A stretch of DNA of 64,000 nt from JAOPZW01 sp963806015 (lineage in GTDB: Bacteria > Actinomycetota > Thermoleophilia > Solirubrobacterales > Solirubrobacteraceae), in NCBI GenBank assembly GCA_963806015.1, contig CAWDWM010000001.1, positions 532,384 through 596,383 on the forward strand. Reading direction: 5' to 3'. The translations under genes and the position numbers were made by a program. Positions 26,188 to 35,028 of this stretch are shown piece after piece. The first letter of the stretch is position 1. Each line of letters begins with the position of its first letter. The notes under the pieces were generated by a model. That model saw only the letters and a program-made list of their open reading frames with translations. It was not told where the DNA came from and did no database searches.

Positions 26188-27208
26188 GCGTCGTGCTCCC
26201 CGTGGTCGCGAGCTCGTCGGCGGGGCCGGCCGCGATGGCCAGCTCGCGCCGCAACCGGGCGTGGGCCGCCGGATCGGCGGCGAGGTCGTCGAGGCCCAGC
26301 AGCGCCGCCCCGACGATCGGCGGCTCGTGCACCACGCGCGCGGTGATCTGCGGGCCGACCGCGTGCAGGCCCTCGGCGATCGCGGCCTGCAGGCGCCCGT
26401 TGCCCGCGCGCATGAGCCCGCCGCCCAGCAGGACCTCGACCGGCGCGCCGGCTAGCGACAGCCGCGTCACCGCCACGCGCGCGAGGGCGACGACCTCGGC
26501 CGCCAGGCGGTCGACGATCTCGGCCGCCACGTCGTCGTCCTGCGCCTCGGCGAAGACCACCGGCGCCAGCTCGAGCACGCGCCGCGCCGGGATGCGGCCG
26601 AGGTGGATCGCCTCGGCCAACTCCTGCGGCGTCACGAGCCCGAAGTGCCCCGGCACGCGAGCCTCGAGCGTCGTCTTGGGGCCGCGCCCGTCCTCGCTGC
26701 GCGCCGCGGCCCACAGCGCGGCGAGCCCGACGTCGTGGCCGCCGCCCCAGTCGCCGGTGATCGTCCCCAGGGCGGGAAAGCGCACGTGGCGACCGTCGGG
26801 CGCCACGCCGACGCAGTTGATGCCCGCCCCGCAGACCACGGCGACCCCCCACCCGCTCTCGGTGCCGGCGCGCAGGATCGCGAAGGTGTCGTTGCTCACC
26901 GTCGTCCGCGTCGCCCACCCGCGCGCGCCGATCGCGTCGTGCAGGGCACGCTCCTCGACGGGCAGATCGGCGCCGGCGAGCAGCACGTGGCCGACCTCGG
27001 CGACCGGCTTGCCGGCCCGCAGGCCCGCCGCCGCCATCGCCTCGGCGAGCAGGTCCTCGAGCACGCGCAGGCAGCCGCTGAGGCCGACGTGGTGCGGCGA
27101 GCTCAGCGGCCCGCGCGCCAGGGCCAGCAGCGCGCCGTCGGCGCGCACCAGCGCGAGGTCGGTCTTCGAGTTGCCGCCGTCGACGGCCAGGACGATCGCG
27201 GCGGTCAC
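26180..27208 (-). CDS. BadF/BadG/BcrA/BcrD-type sugar kinase (N-acetylglucosamine kinase-like)
   Basis: A 342-residue actin-fold ATPase: phosphate 1 motif LAVDGGNSKTDLAL (residues 6-19), central GWGVAVVCGAGINCVG, and GDWGGGHDVGLAAL, which is the form seen in N-acetylglucosamine/glucosamine kinases rather than benzoyl-CoA reductase activators. It probably phosphorylates the imported sugar to give a substrate for the GH4 enzyme or the SIS isomerase. The start is GTG 27208, overlapping the GH4 stop as GTGA. The frame remains open far upstream but only as an antisense-like shadow inside the GH4 gene. Confidence 0.85.
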
Positions 27209-28461
27209 GGCCGCGCCCCCGCGGTCGCGCCGAGCAACCGCTCGAGCAGCGGCTCGACCATGCCCCACTGCCCGATCAGCGGGTGCGCGAGCAGCGCGCG
27301 CCGCGCGACGCTGCGACTGCCGGTGACCGCCGCCTCCACCGCCAGGCGCTCGTAGGCCGCGACATGCGCGACGAGGCCCAGCAGCTCGGGCGCCAGCGGG
27401 CGCTGGGGCAGCGGCAGCGGACCGTGCTCGCCGACGCGCGCCGGCACCTCGACGACGTCGTCTTCGGCAAGCCCGGAGATGGTGGTGGCGTTGCGCGTGT
27501 CGACGACGTGGATCGCGCCGTCGCCCGTCGCGAGCGAGGCCACGAGCCGCGTCGCCGCCTCGCTGTAGAAGGCGCCGCCGCGCTGCTCGAGCAGCGCCGG
27601 CTTGGACGCCAGCGCCGGGTCGGCGTACATCGCCAGCAGCTCGCGCTCGATCTCGGCGACGGTCACCGCGCGCGGCGTCGCCCCCGAGAGCTGCTCGGCC
27701 AGCACGTCGTCGTGGGCGTAGTAGTAGCGCAGGTAGTAGGAGGGCACCGCGCCGAGCTCGTCGAGCAGCCGCCGCGGTAGCCCTCCGGCCATCTCGGCCA
27801 GCTCGTCGCCGTGGCCGGCCAGCAGCTCGGGCAGCACGTCGCGCTCGTCGAGCCACACTGCGCGCACCCACGTGAGGTGGTTGAGGCCGACCTGGTCGAC
27901 GACGAGCCGCTCGGGCTCGACCCCCAGCATCGGCGCCATCGCGCGCTCGAAGCCGATCGCCACGTTGCACAGCCCGATTGCGCGGTGGCCGTCGTCGAGC
28001 AGCGCGCGGGTCACGATCCCCACCGGGTTGGTGAAGTCCACGATCCACGATCCGGGCGCCGCGAGCTCGCGCGCGCGGCGGGCGATGTCGAGCACGACCG
28101 GCACCGTGCGCAGCGCCTTGCCGAAGCCGCCGGCGCCGGTCGTCTCCTGGCCGATGCAGCCGCAAGCCAGCGGCACGGTCTCGTCGGACAGCCGCGCCGC
28201 CTGCCCGCCGACGCGGATCTGGATGAGCACGACGTCGGCGCCCTCGACGGCGCGGTCGAGGTCGCCGGTCAGCACGAGCGAGCCGTCGAAGCCCTGGCGC
28301 GCGAGCATGCGCCCGGCCAGGCCGCCGACGATCTCGCGGCGCTGCGCGTCGATGTCGTGGAGCACGAGCTCGTCCACATCGAAGCGCGAGCGCTCGCGCG
28401 AGAGCCCCGAGACCAGCTCGGGCGTGTAGGTCGAGCCGGCGCCGACGACCGCGATCTTCAT
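27205..28461 (-). CDS. glycoside hydrolase family 4 (6-phospho-beta-glucosidase-like)
   Basis: A 418-residue NAD+- and metal-dependent glycosidase of family GH4. The N-terminal Rossmann motif is VVGAGSTYTPELV (residues 5-17); the metal-binding Cys lies in GLCNVAIG (about residue 171) and the metal His in VGLNHLTW (about 199); DFTNPVGIVT is also typical. Most relatives cleave 6-phospho-beta-glucosides by an oxidation/elimination route. The gene sits between the inner-membrane permease and a sugar kinase with 4-nt overlaps on both sides (ATGA and GTGA). No PTS gene is present in the window, so the phosphorylated substrate must come from the kinase or another source. Confidence 0.88.
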   Translation of the reverse strand: MKIAVVGAGSTYTPELVSGLSRERSRFDVDELVLHDIDAQRREIVGGLAGRMLARQGFDGSLVLTGDLDRAVEGADVVLIQIRVGGQAARLSDETVPLACGCIGQETTGAGGFGKALRTVPVVLDIARRARELAAPGSWIVDFTNPVGIVTRALLDDGHRAIGLCNVAIGFERAMAPMLGVEPERLVVDQVGLNHLTWVRAVWLDERDVLPELLAGHGDELAEMAGGLPRRLLDELGAVPSYYLRYYYAHDDVLAEQLSGATPRAVTVAEIERELLAMYADPALASKPALLEQRGGAFYSEAATRLVASLATGDGAIHVVDTRNATTISGLAEDDVVEVPARVGEHGPLPLPQRPLAPELLGLVAHVAAYERLAVEAAVTGSRSVARRALLAHPLIGQWGMVEPLLERLLGATAGARP

Positions 28462-29369
28462 CCCTTTACCCCGGTCAGGGTGACGCCCTCGACGAACGCC
28501 TTCTGGGCCGCGAAGAACAGCGCGATGACCGGCGCCATGAAGAGGATCGTGGCCATCATGGTCAGGTTCCATTCGACCTGGTACTGGGTGCGGAACTGCG
28601 ACAGGCCGAGCGACAGCGTCCAGTGGGCGGCGTTCTCGCCCGTGTAGAGCAGCGGGCCGAAGAAGTCGTTCCAGGCGTACAGGAAGGCGAACAGCCCGAC
28701 CGCGGCGATGGCGGGCTTGGCCAGGCGCAGGACGACCGTGAGCAGGATGCGCAGCTCGCCGCAGCCGTCGACGCGCGCCGCGTCGGAGTACTCCTCGGGG
28801 ATCGTGAGGAAGAACTGGCGCAGGAGGAAGATCGAGAACGCATCGCCGAACCAGTTCGGGATGACGAGCGGCGCCAGCGAGCCGACGAGGTGCAGCTTGG
28901 ACCACATGACGTAGAGCGGCACGGCCGTCACCTGGGCGGGCAGCATCATCGTCGCCAGCACGAGCAGGAAGACCGCGTCGCGCCCGCGCCAGCGCAGCCG
29001 CGACAACGCGTAGGCGACGGGGATGCTCGAGACCAGCACGCCGATCGTCGACAACCCCGCGTAGATCATCGTGTTGAGCGTGTAGCGCCACAGCGGCGCC
29101 TTGTGGAAGATCTCGGTGACGTTGCTCCAGTGGAACGGGTCCGGCCAGAGCTTCGAGGAGAGCGTCTGGTCGCTGGTCATCAGCGCCGTCAGCAGCATGA
29201 AGGCGAAGGGCGCCAGGAACATGATCGCCAGGGCGATGAGGATGCTGTGGTCGGCGATCGCGATCAGCGCGCGCTTGCGCCGCACGGCGCGCGGCGGGCG
29301 GCGGCGCACGAACGCGGCGGCCGGCGCGGGCGCCGGAGCCACCTCGACCGGGACGCTCGCCGTGCTCAT
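28458..29369 (-). CDS. carbohydrate ABC transporter permease (MalG/LacG-like)
   Basis: A 303-residue inner-membrane protein with six predicted helices, the first at about residues 40-65 after a cytosolic Ala/Pro/Arg-rich tail. The EAA loop that docks on the ATPase is EEYSDAARVDGCGELRIL (about residue 185). The C-terminus FVEGVTLTGVKG is typical of the MalG class. It overlaps the GH4 gene (ATGA) and the upstream permease by one base (TGATG), so the genes are translationally coupled. Confidence 0.92.
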   Translation of the reverse strand: MSTASVPVEVAPAPAPAAAFVRRRPPRAVRRKRALIAIADHSILIALAIMFLAPFAFMLLTALMTSDQTLSSKLWPDPFHWSNVTEIFHKAPLWRYTLNTMIYAGLSTIGVLVSSIPVAYALSRLRWRGRDAVFLLVLATMMLPAQVTAVPLYVMWSKLHLVGSLAPLVIPNWFGDAFSIFLLRQFFLTIPEEYSDAARVDGCGELRILLTVVLRLAKPAIAAVGLFAFLYAWNDFFGPLLYTGENAAHWTLSLGLSQFRTQYQVEWNLTMMATILFMAPVIALFFAAQKAFVEGVTLTGVKG

Positions 29370-30376
29370 CAGCGCATCCCGGCCTGGTAGTGCACCCAGC
29401 GGCGCGTGTTGCGGATGATGATCGCCGTGACCGCGAAGGCGACGACCAGCAGCACGATCGCCATCGCCGACGCGTAGCCCATGTTGAAGAAGCGAAAGCC
29501 CTGCTGGTAGAGCAGCAGCGGGTAGAACATCGTCGAGCCCTCGGGGTAGCCGAGGCGGTTGGCCGGGTCGGCCGCGTTGCCGGCCCCGCCGCCGACGATG
29601 CCGCTCGCCACGTAGGCCTGCGTGAAGTACTGCAGCGCGTCGATCACTCCTATGACGACGGCGAAGAGCAGCACCGGGCTCACCGCGGGGAGCGTCACCC
29701 AGCGCAGCCGCTGCAGCCCGCCAGCGCCGTCGAGCTGCGCGGACTCGTAGAGGTGGCGCGGAACGTCGAGCAGCGCGGCGAGGAAGATGATCATCGCGTT
29801 GCCGATGCCCCACAGCCCGAGCAGCACGAGCGACGGCTTCGACCACGACGGCGACTCGAACCACAGCGGGCCGGTGATGCCGAACCAGCTCAGCACCGTG
29901 TTCACCGGCCCGGTCGCCGGGTTGAGGATGTAAGTGAAGCCCAGCGTCGCCGCCACGGCCGGCGCGAGCGTCGGCAGGTAGAAGACGGTGCGGAAGAAGC
30001 CCACCCCCGCCTTGGCCCGCACGACCATGCCCGCCACGCCGAAGGCGAAGATCACCTGCAGCGGCACGGCGAAGGCCATCAGCCACAGGGTGTTGCGCAC
30101 CGCGTTCCAGATCTGCGGGTCGTGGTGGAGCATGAACGCGTAGTTGGCGGTGCCCACCCAGCGCGGGCGCGAGATCAGGTCGTAGTGCGTGAACGACAGG
30201 TACACGCTCGCCAGCAGCGGATAGCCGAAGAAGACCGTGAAGCCGACGATCCACGGGCTCATGAGCCCGAGCACGAGCCGCCGCCGGCGCCACGCGGCCT
30301 TGCGGCGCGCCGCTCGGCGGTCCCGCACCTGGAGTCGGGGCGCGGGACCGCCCGGCGCGAGCGGCGTCGCGCTCAC
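29369..30376 (-). CDS. sugar ABC transporter permease (MalF/UgpA-like)
   Basis: A 335-residue membrane protein, partner of the MalG-like permease. The first helix is at about residues 36-58 (LVLGLMSPWIVGFTVFFGYP), and the EAA loop is HLYESAQLDGAGGLQRLRWVT (about residue 215). A periplasmic insert of about 40 residues (GIVGGGAGNAADPANRLGYP) lies near the C-terminus. The start is GTG 30376, two bases after the binding-protein stop. Sits second in the sugar operon. Confidence 0.92.
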   Translation of the reverse strand: MSATPLAPGGPAPRLQVRDRRAARRKAAWRRRRLVLGLMSPWIVGFTVFFGYPLLASVYLSFTHYDLISRPRWVGTANYAFMLHHDPQIWNAVRNTLWLMAFAVPLQVIFAFGVAGMVVRAKAGVGFFRTVFYLPTLAPAVAATLGFTYILNPATGPVNTVLSWFGITGPLWFESPSWSKPSLVLLGLWGIGNAMIIFLAALLDVPRHLYESAQLDGAGGLQRLRWVTLPAVSPVLLFAVVIGVIDALQYFTQAYVASGIVGGGAGNAADPANRLGYPEGSTMFYPLLLYQQGFRFFNMGYASAMAIVLLVVAFAVTAIIIRNTRRWVHYQAGMR

Positions 30377-30378
30377 GG

Positions 30379-31725
30379 CTATGGCACCTGCGTGCCCGAG
30401 GACTGGGCGAGCTGGGCGTCGATCTGCTTGTCGACCTGGGCCAGGCCGCCCTGCAGATCCGTGACCTTGCCGGCCTGCCACTTGGCGACGTAGTTCTGGA
30501 AGAGCTCCTGGTTGGCGCTGCCCGCCGCCGTGATCGGCGTCGTCGCGGTCTTCGGGTGGGCGAAGATGTCGAGGAACACCTTGAACTTCGGGTCGGGCGT
30601 CAGCTCGCTCGACTTCAGCGAGGACGTGGTGGTCGGCACGTTGCGCAGGCCGTTGGACAGCAACGCCAGCGCATGCTCGTCGGTCGCCAGGTACTGCACA
30701 AGCTCCCAGGCGGCGTCCTTGTGCTTGGAGCCCTTGGGGATGCCGACGATGTTGCCCGTGACGTAGCCGGCGCCGTAGAGGCCGGGCTGGCTGTCGGCCG
30801 TCGGCAGGGGCGCGGTGCCGTAGTCGAGGTCGGGGTGCTCGGCCTTGATGAACGCGGTGCGGTACTCGCCGTCGATGGCCATCGCCAGCTTGCCGCGCTC
30901 GAACGCGTTGGAGGCCGAGAACTCCTCGCCGGCGCCCGCCTGCCAGCGCCTGAGCTTGTCGTAGCCGTAGAAGTCGATGAGGCCCTTCTGCCACTTCATG
31001 AACTCGGCCCAGCCCGGCTGCTGGGCGATGACCGACTTGTCGTTGCCGTCGACCCACTGCGCGCCGAACACGGGGCCGTAGTGCGCGGGGGCGTTCTCGT
31101 AGAAGCCCTGGGCCGGATCGAAGCCGACGACCTTGAAGCTGTCGCCGTCGGGCACCGTCAGCTTCTTGGCGTCGGCCGTGAGCTCGGACATCGTCTTCGG
31201 CGGCGCGGTGATGCCGGCCTTCCTGAAGAGGGCCTTGTTGTAGTAGAGGCCGTAGGTGTCGGCCAGCATCGGCAGCGCGCAGCGCTTGCCCTTGTACTGC
31301 GTGTAGGTCTGCACCGCCTGCGGGAACAAGCTCGCGTCGATCTTGGCGGCGTCCATGTAGGGCTTGAGGTCGATCCACCCGCCCGAGGAGCAGAACAAGC
31401 CCGTGTTGTCGGCGGTGAACGACTGCGCCACGTCGGGCGAGTTGCCTCCGCGGATGGCGGCGATGATCTTGTCGTCGTTGACCCCGCCGACGACCTTGAC
31501 CGTGATCCACGGGTGCGACTGGTGGAAGGCGTCCACGGCCTGCTGGACCACGCCGAGCTCGCGGTTGGTGAAGCCGTTCCACAGGGTTATGGTCACCGGG
31601 CTGTGGTCGGATGTCGTGGCGACCTTGCTGCTGCCGGTCGCCGTCGACTTGGTCGCGCCCCCGCCGCCGCAGGCGCCGAGCGCCACCGCCGCGAGCAGGG
31701 CGGACGCCATCGCGATCGCTCTCAT
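30379..31725 (-). CDS. extracellular sugar-binding lipoprotein of the ABC importer
   Basis: A 448-residue solute-binding protein, first gene of the operon. The lipoprotein signal is short (residues 1-19) with lipobox ALGAC; a Gly/Ser/Thr linker follows. Typical family-1 blocks: VTITLWNGFTNRELGVVQQ (about residue 45), HPWITVKVV, LPMLADTYGLYYNKALFRKAGI (about 150), and FERGKLAMAIDGEYR (about 255). The sugar cannot be read from the sequence; the kinase, GH4 and SIS neighbours suggest a beta-glucoside or amino-sugar oligosaccharide. The upstream gap (31726-31854) carries a palindrome that may bind the divergent ROK regulator. Confidence 0.9.
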   Translation of the reverse strand: MRAIAMASALLAAVALGACGGGGATKSTATGSSKVATTSDHSPVTITLWNGFTNRELGVVQQAVDAFHQSHPWITVKVVGGVNDDKIIAAIRGGNSPDVAQSFTADNTGLFCSSGGWIDLKPYMDAAKIDASLFPQAVQTYTQYKGKRCALPMLADTYGLYYNKALFRKAGITAPPKTMSELTADAKKLTVPDGDSFKVVGFDPAQGFYENAPAHYGPVFGAQWVDGNDKSVIAQQPGWAEFMKWQKGLIDFYGYDKLRRWQAGAGEEFSASNAFERGKLAMAIDGEYRTAFIKAEHPDLDYGTAPLPTADSQPGLYGAGYVTGNIVGIPKGSKHKDAAWELVQYLATDEHALALLSNGLRNVPTTTSSLKSSELTPDPKFKVFLDIFAHPKTATTPITAAGSANQELFQNYVAKWQAGKVTDLQGGLAQVDKQIDAQLAQSSGTQVP

Positions 31726-31765
31726 GAAACCCCTCCGTCCCCGCAGGTCTGGTTAGACGGCCTTA

Positions 31766-31790
31766 CGAAACCCGACCGTATTGGGTTTCG
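31766..31790. promoter_or_regulatory. palindromic operator candidate between sugar operon and ROK regulator
   Basis: Perfect 8-bp arms CGAAACCC (31766-31773) and GGGTTTCG (31783-31790) around a 9-bp AT-richer spacer, in the 129-nt divergent promoter gap. Size and position suit a repressor dimer, and the divergent ROK regulator is the obvious candidate. No second copy was seen in the window. Confidence 0.6.
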
Positions 31791-31854
31791 GGCGGGCACG
31801 TCAAGCCCTTGCAGTGGAAAGGCCGCCGACACTTGCGTTAGGCTCCCTGACGAG

Positions 31855-33048
31855 ATGCGGCAGAGCTCTGGTCCGCGCCGCGCGACGGCGCCGCTGCTGA
31901 AGGACCTCAACGAGCGCACCGTCCTCGAGGCCATCCGCGCCGGCGCCCCGATCTCGCGCGCGGAGATCTCGCGGCGGGTGGGCATCTCCAAGCCGACCGT
32001 CTCGCTCGCGCTGCAATCGCTGCTGGACGCCGGACTGGTGCGCGAGGCCACGCACGACCCGGCCGGGCCGAGCTACGGCGCGGTGTTCTTCGAGCCGGTC
32101 GACGAGGCGGCGCTCGTCCTCGGCATCGACGTCGGCGCGCGCTTCCTGCGCGGGGCGCTGTGCGACCTCGGCGGCGGCGTGCGCGCGCGCCACGACGTCG
32201 AGGGCGCCGACGCGCAGACCGCGCTCTCGGCCGTGGCCGCGCTGCGCGACACGCTGGTGGCCGCCGCGGGCCTCCCGGACGCGGTCATCGACGGCGCGGT
32301 GGTCGGCGTCCCCGGCGTCGTCGAGGCGCAGACGGGCCACGTGCACCTCGCCGACAACGTCCCCGGGATGGAGGGCCGCGCCTTCGGGGCCGAGCTCGAG
32401 GAGCGCCTCGGGGTCGCGGTCCGGATCGACAACGACATCAACCTGGCGGCGCTCGGCGAGCAGTGGCGCGGCGTGGCCCGCGGCGTCGACGACTTCGCCT
32501 TCCTCTCGATCGGCACCGGCCTCGGCGCCGGGCTGGTGCTGCACGGCGAGTTGCTGCGCGGGCGCCACGGCGCGGCCGGCGAGCTCGACTTCGTCGCGGC
32601 CGGCGCCGGCCTGGACATCGATCCCTGTGCCGCCGCGGTGTCGGCCCTGGCGGCCCGGCTGGCCGGAGCGCCGGGGGCCGTCACGGCGCTGAGCGCGCCC
32701 TACGACGTCCGCGGGGTGTTCGAGGCCGCCCGCCGCGGGGACGGCGTCGCGCGCGCCGTGGTCGAGGAGGAGGCGCGCCGCATCGCACTGCACATCGTCC
32801 CGCTGGCCGCCGTCACCGACCCCGCGCTCGTCGTCCTGGGCGGCGGCCTGGGCGCCAACGGCGACCTCCTGCTCGAGCCGGTGCGCGCGCTGCTCGCCGA
32901 CTGGGTGCCCTATCCCCCGCGCGTCGAGGTCTCGGCGCTCGGCGAGGCGGCGGTGCTCACCGGCGCGCTGTCGGTCGGCGTCGGCCAGGCGCTCGACAGC
33001 GTGTTCGACAACCGCGCGCGCCCGCCGCGCGCCGCGCTCGGCTCCTGA
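31855..33048 (+). CDS. ROK-family transcriptional regulator
   Basis: A 397-residue NagC/XylR-type regulator. Residues 15-70 form a winged helix-turn-helix (NERTVLEAIRAGAPISRAEISRRVGISKPTVSLAL); the rest is a ROK sugar-kinase-like fold with the phosphate motif VLGIDVGARFLRGALCD (about residue 83), GVPGVVEAQTG, DNDINLAALGE and SIGTGLGAGLVLHGELLRG. The zinc motif that usually follows the conserved His (CxCGxxGC) is missing: the segment reads HGAAGELDFVAAGAGLDI. It is divergent from the sugar operon and followed after 6 nt by the SIS gene. It likely senses the imported sugar or its phosphate. Confidence 0.88.
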   Translation: MRQSSGPRRATAPLLKDLNERTVLEAIRAGAPISRAEISRRVGISKPTVSLALQSLLDAGLVREATHDPAGPSYGAVFFEPVDEAALVLGIDVGARFLRGALCDLGGGVRARHDVEGADAQTALSAVAALRDTLVAAAGLPDAVIDGAVVGVPGVVEAQTGHVHLADNVPGMEGRAFGAELEERLGVAVRIDNDINLAALGEQWRGVARGVDDFAFLSIGTGLGAGLVLHGELLRGRHGAAGELDFVAAGAGLDIDPCAAAVSALAARLAGAPGAVTALSAPYDVRGVFEAARRGDGVARAVVEEEARRIALHIVPLAAVTDPALVVLGGGLGANGDLLLEPVRALLADWVPYPPRVEVSALGEAAVLTGALSVGVGQALDSVFDNRARPPRAALGS

Positions 33049-33054
33049 CCGGCG

Positions 33055-34080
33055 ATGAGCCATCTCGAGCGCGAGATCCGCGAGCAGCCGGCAGTGCTCG
33101 AGCGCTTCCTCGGCGGCCAGGCCTCCGCGGTGGCGGCGATCGCCCGCGCCCTGCGCGGGCGCGAGCTCGGCTACGTCATGGTCGCCGCGCGCGGCAGCTC
33201 GGACAACGCGGCGCGCTACGCGCAGTACCTGTTCGGCGAGCGGATGGGCCTGCCCGTCGCGCTGGCCGCTCCGTCGCTGGAGACCCTGTACGGCGCGGCG
33301 GCGGTCCCGCGCCACGGCGAGGCCCTGGTCATCGGCATCTCGCAGTCCGGGCGCTCGCCGGACGTCGTCGGCGTGGTGGCCGCGGCGCGGGCCGCGGGCG
33401 CGCCGACCATCGCGATCACCAACGACGGCGCCTCTCCGCTCGCGCACGCCGCCGCCTTCGCGCTCGAGCTGCACGTGGGGCGCGAGCGGTCGGTCGCGGC
33501 GACCAAGACGTACACGGCGTCGCTCGCCGCGCTGGCCGCACTCGTCGCCGAACTGCGCGACGACGAAGCGGATCGCGACGCCCTGCGGCGCGTTCCGTCG
33601 CTGCTGCACCACGCGCTCGACGACGCGTTCGCGACCGTCGGCGACCTCGACGACCACGCCGGCGCCCCCCACGTCCTGGTCGTGGGCCGCGGCTACAACT
33701 ATGCGACGGCGATGGAGATCGCGCTGAAGGTGCGCGAGCTCACGGCCACCGTCGCCGAGGGCTTCTCGTCGGCCGACCTCATGCACGGCCCGATCGCCGC
33801 CGTCGCCCCGGGCACCCCGGCCGTCATCGTCGCGCCGCGCGGCAGGGCGCTCGCGTCCGTGCTGGAGACCGCCGCCGCGCTGCATGGCCGCGGCGCGCGC
33901 CCGATCCTGATCGCCGAGCCACCCCACGCCGACCTCCCGCTCCCGCCGGGGATGCCCGAATGGCTGAGCCCGCTGGTCGCGGTCGGGGCCGGCCAGGCCC
34001 TCGCCCTGCGCCACGCCGTCGTCGGCGGACACGCGATCGACCGGCCCGCCGGCCTCACCAAGGTCACCGAGACCTACTGA
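33055..34080 (+). CDS. double SIS-domain protein (GlmS isomerase-domain / AgaS-like)
   Basis: A 341-residue cytoplasmic protein with two sugar isomerase (SIS) domains. It begins MSHLEREIREQPAVLERFL, as in GlmS-type isomerase domains, and has the phosphosugar loop SQSGRSPDVVGV (about residue 97), RSVAATKTYTASLAAL (about 145), EVKVRELT-like ALKVRELTATVAEGFSSADLMHGPIA (about 225) and the C-terminal AGLTKVTETY, like other glucosamine-6-phosphate deaminase/isomerase relatives. The glutaminase half of GlmS is absent. It probably converts an amino-sugar phosphate from the neighbouring uptake locus. It lies 6 nt after the ROK gene. Confidence 0.88.
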   Translation: MSHLEREIREQPAVLERFLGGQASAVAAIARALRGRELGYVMVAARGSSDNAARYAQYLFGERMGLPVALAAPSLETLYGAAAVPRHGEALVIGISQSGRSPDVVGVVAAARAAGAPTIAITNDGASPLAHAAAFALELHVGRERSVAATKTYTASLAALAALVAELRDDEADRDALRRVPSLLHHALDDAFATVGDLDDHAGAPHVLVVGRGYNYATAMEIALKVRELTATVAEGFSSADLMHGPIAAVAPGTPAVIVAPRGRALASVLETAAALHGRGARPILIAEPPHADLPLPPGMPEWLSPLVAVGAGQALALRHAVVGGHAIDRPAGLTKVTETY

Positions 34081-34098
34081 GCCTCACCAAGGAGACCC

Positions 34099-34410
34099 AT
34101 GGCGCTCGAGCTGCGACCCAACTGCGAGTACTGCGACAAGGACCTGCCGCCGGCATCGACCGAGGCACGCATCTGCACCTATGAGTGCACGTTCTGCGCC
34201 GACTGTGTCGAGCACGCGCTGCACAACGTCTGCCCCAACTGCGGAGGCGGCTTCGAGCCGCGGCCGATCCGGCCGGTGACGGAATGGCGGCCGGGCCTCT
34301 CGCTCGCCAAGCGCCCGGCCTCCACCACCCGCGTCCACCTGTCCTACTCCCACGAGGAGATCGCGCAACTCTCGGCGCGGCTCCGGGACCGCCCGCCGAC
34401 GGAGCGCTAG
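34099..34410 (+). CDS. DUF1272 zinc-binding protein
   Basis: A 103-residue protein with the DUF1272 pattern: LRPNCEYCDKDLPP, then YECTFCADCVE and VCPNCGGGFEPRPIRP. Seven cysteines arranged as CxxC pairs imply zinc binding. The C-terminal half adds RVHLSYSHEEIAQLSARL, an amphipathic helix. It follows the SIS gene by 18 nt, preceded by AAGGAGACCC, and is probably co-transcribed. The molecular role of this family is unknown. Its stop codon lies in the loop of a perfect hairpin (34395-34423). Confidence 0.88.
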   Translation: MALELRPNCEYCDKDLPPASTEARICTYECTFCADCVEHALHNVCPNCGGGFEPRPIRPVTEWRPGLSLAKRPASTTRVHLSYSHEEIAQLSARLRDRPPTER

Positions 34411-34423
34411 GCGCTCCGTCGGC
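34395..34423. terminator. perfect hairpin spanning the stop codon of the DUF1272 gene
   Basis: Arms GCCGACGGAGCGC (34395-34407) and GCGCTCCGTCGGC (34411-34423) are perfect complements; the 3-nt loop is the TAG stop itself. No T-run follows on either strand. Position between convergent genes suggests a bidirectional terminator or an RNA-end protecting structure. Confidence 0.6.
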
Positions 34424-34435
34424 TCCAGCCCTCGC

Positions 34436-34966
34436 CTACGGGATCCGGTTCGCGCCCTTCGTGAGGATCTTGACCGTGCCCGAGCTCTCGGGCTGCGCGC
34501 TGCCCGGCGCGTAGTCGAAGACGACGCCCGTCCTGAAGTTCATGACGAAGGCATCGACGATCGCGTGCGTGCTCGGGTCCAGCCAGGCCACGTACAGCGT
34601 CTTGTGCCCGACGGGCAGCGCCACGTAGTCCACGGGCGGGAAGACCGTCCCGACGAACGGGCCCTCGACCGGGACGCCCTGCACGCTCGAGCCCGTGTAG
34701 GTCTGCTGGAAGGTGTTGCCGGTGTTGCGCCCGAGCGTGTAGCGGGTCTCGATCTTGTAGCCCGACAGGTCGAAGCGCGTCACGGAGGGCGGAAAGCCCT
34801 GCAGGCCATGGCGGCCGTGCCCGTGGCGGGAGCCGTGCTTCTTCGCGCCCTTGTGGTTCGGGGCGTGGTTTCCGTGGGTTCCGGCGTAGACCACCGCCGT
34901 ACTCAGCCCCAATGCCGTGGCCGCAATGACCACGACCGCGAACGTGCGCTTGCGCAAACCAGACAT
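34436..34966 (-). CDS. secreted protein, possibly MoaF/lipocalin-like
   Basis: A 176-residue exported protein. The signal peptide is at residues 8-28 (AVVVIAATALGLSTAVVYA), followed by a His/Lys/Gly-rich linker (HGNHAPNHKGAKKHGSRHGH) that could bind metal. The C-terminal 115 residues are beta-rich (GYKIETRYTLGRNTGNTF, VDYVALPVGHKTLYVAWLDP, AFVMNFRTGVVFDYAPG), reminiscent of MoaF-like lipocalin folds, but this is only a resemblance. Start ATG 34966 has a strong GGAGGAG site. Function unknown. Confidence 0.75.
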   Translation of the reverse strand: MSGLRKRTFAVVVIAATALGLSTAVVYAGTHGNHAPNHKGAKKHGSRHGHGRHGLQGFPPSVTRFDLSGYKIETRYTLGRNTGNTFQQTYTGSSVQGVPVEGPFVGTVFPPVDYVALPVGHKTLYVAWLDPSTHAIVDAFVMNFRTGVVFDYAPGSAQPESSGTVKILTKGANRIP

Positions 34967-35028
34967 CCTGCTCCTCCTCGATTCGACACAGATGTCACAA
35001 AAGGCGGGCGCGATGCTATCCGCTGGCG

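Noticed and set aside
31801..34032. 743-residue minus-strand frame opposite the ROK and SIS genes
   Set aside because: Arg/Gly-rich shadow without motif or ribosome-binding site.
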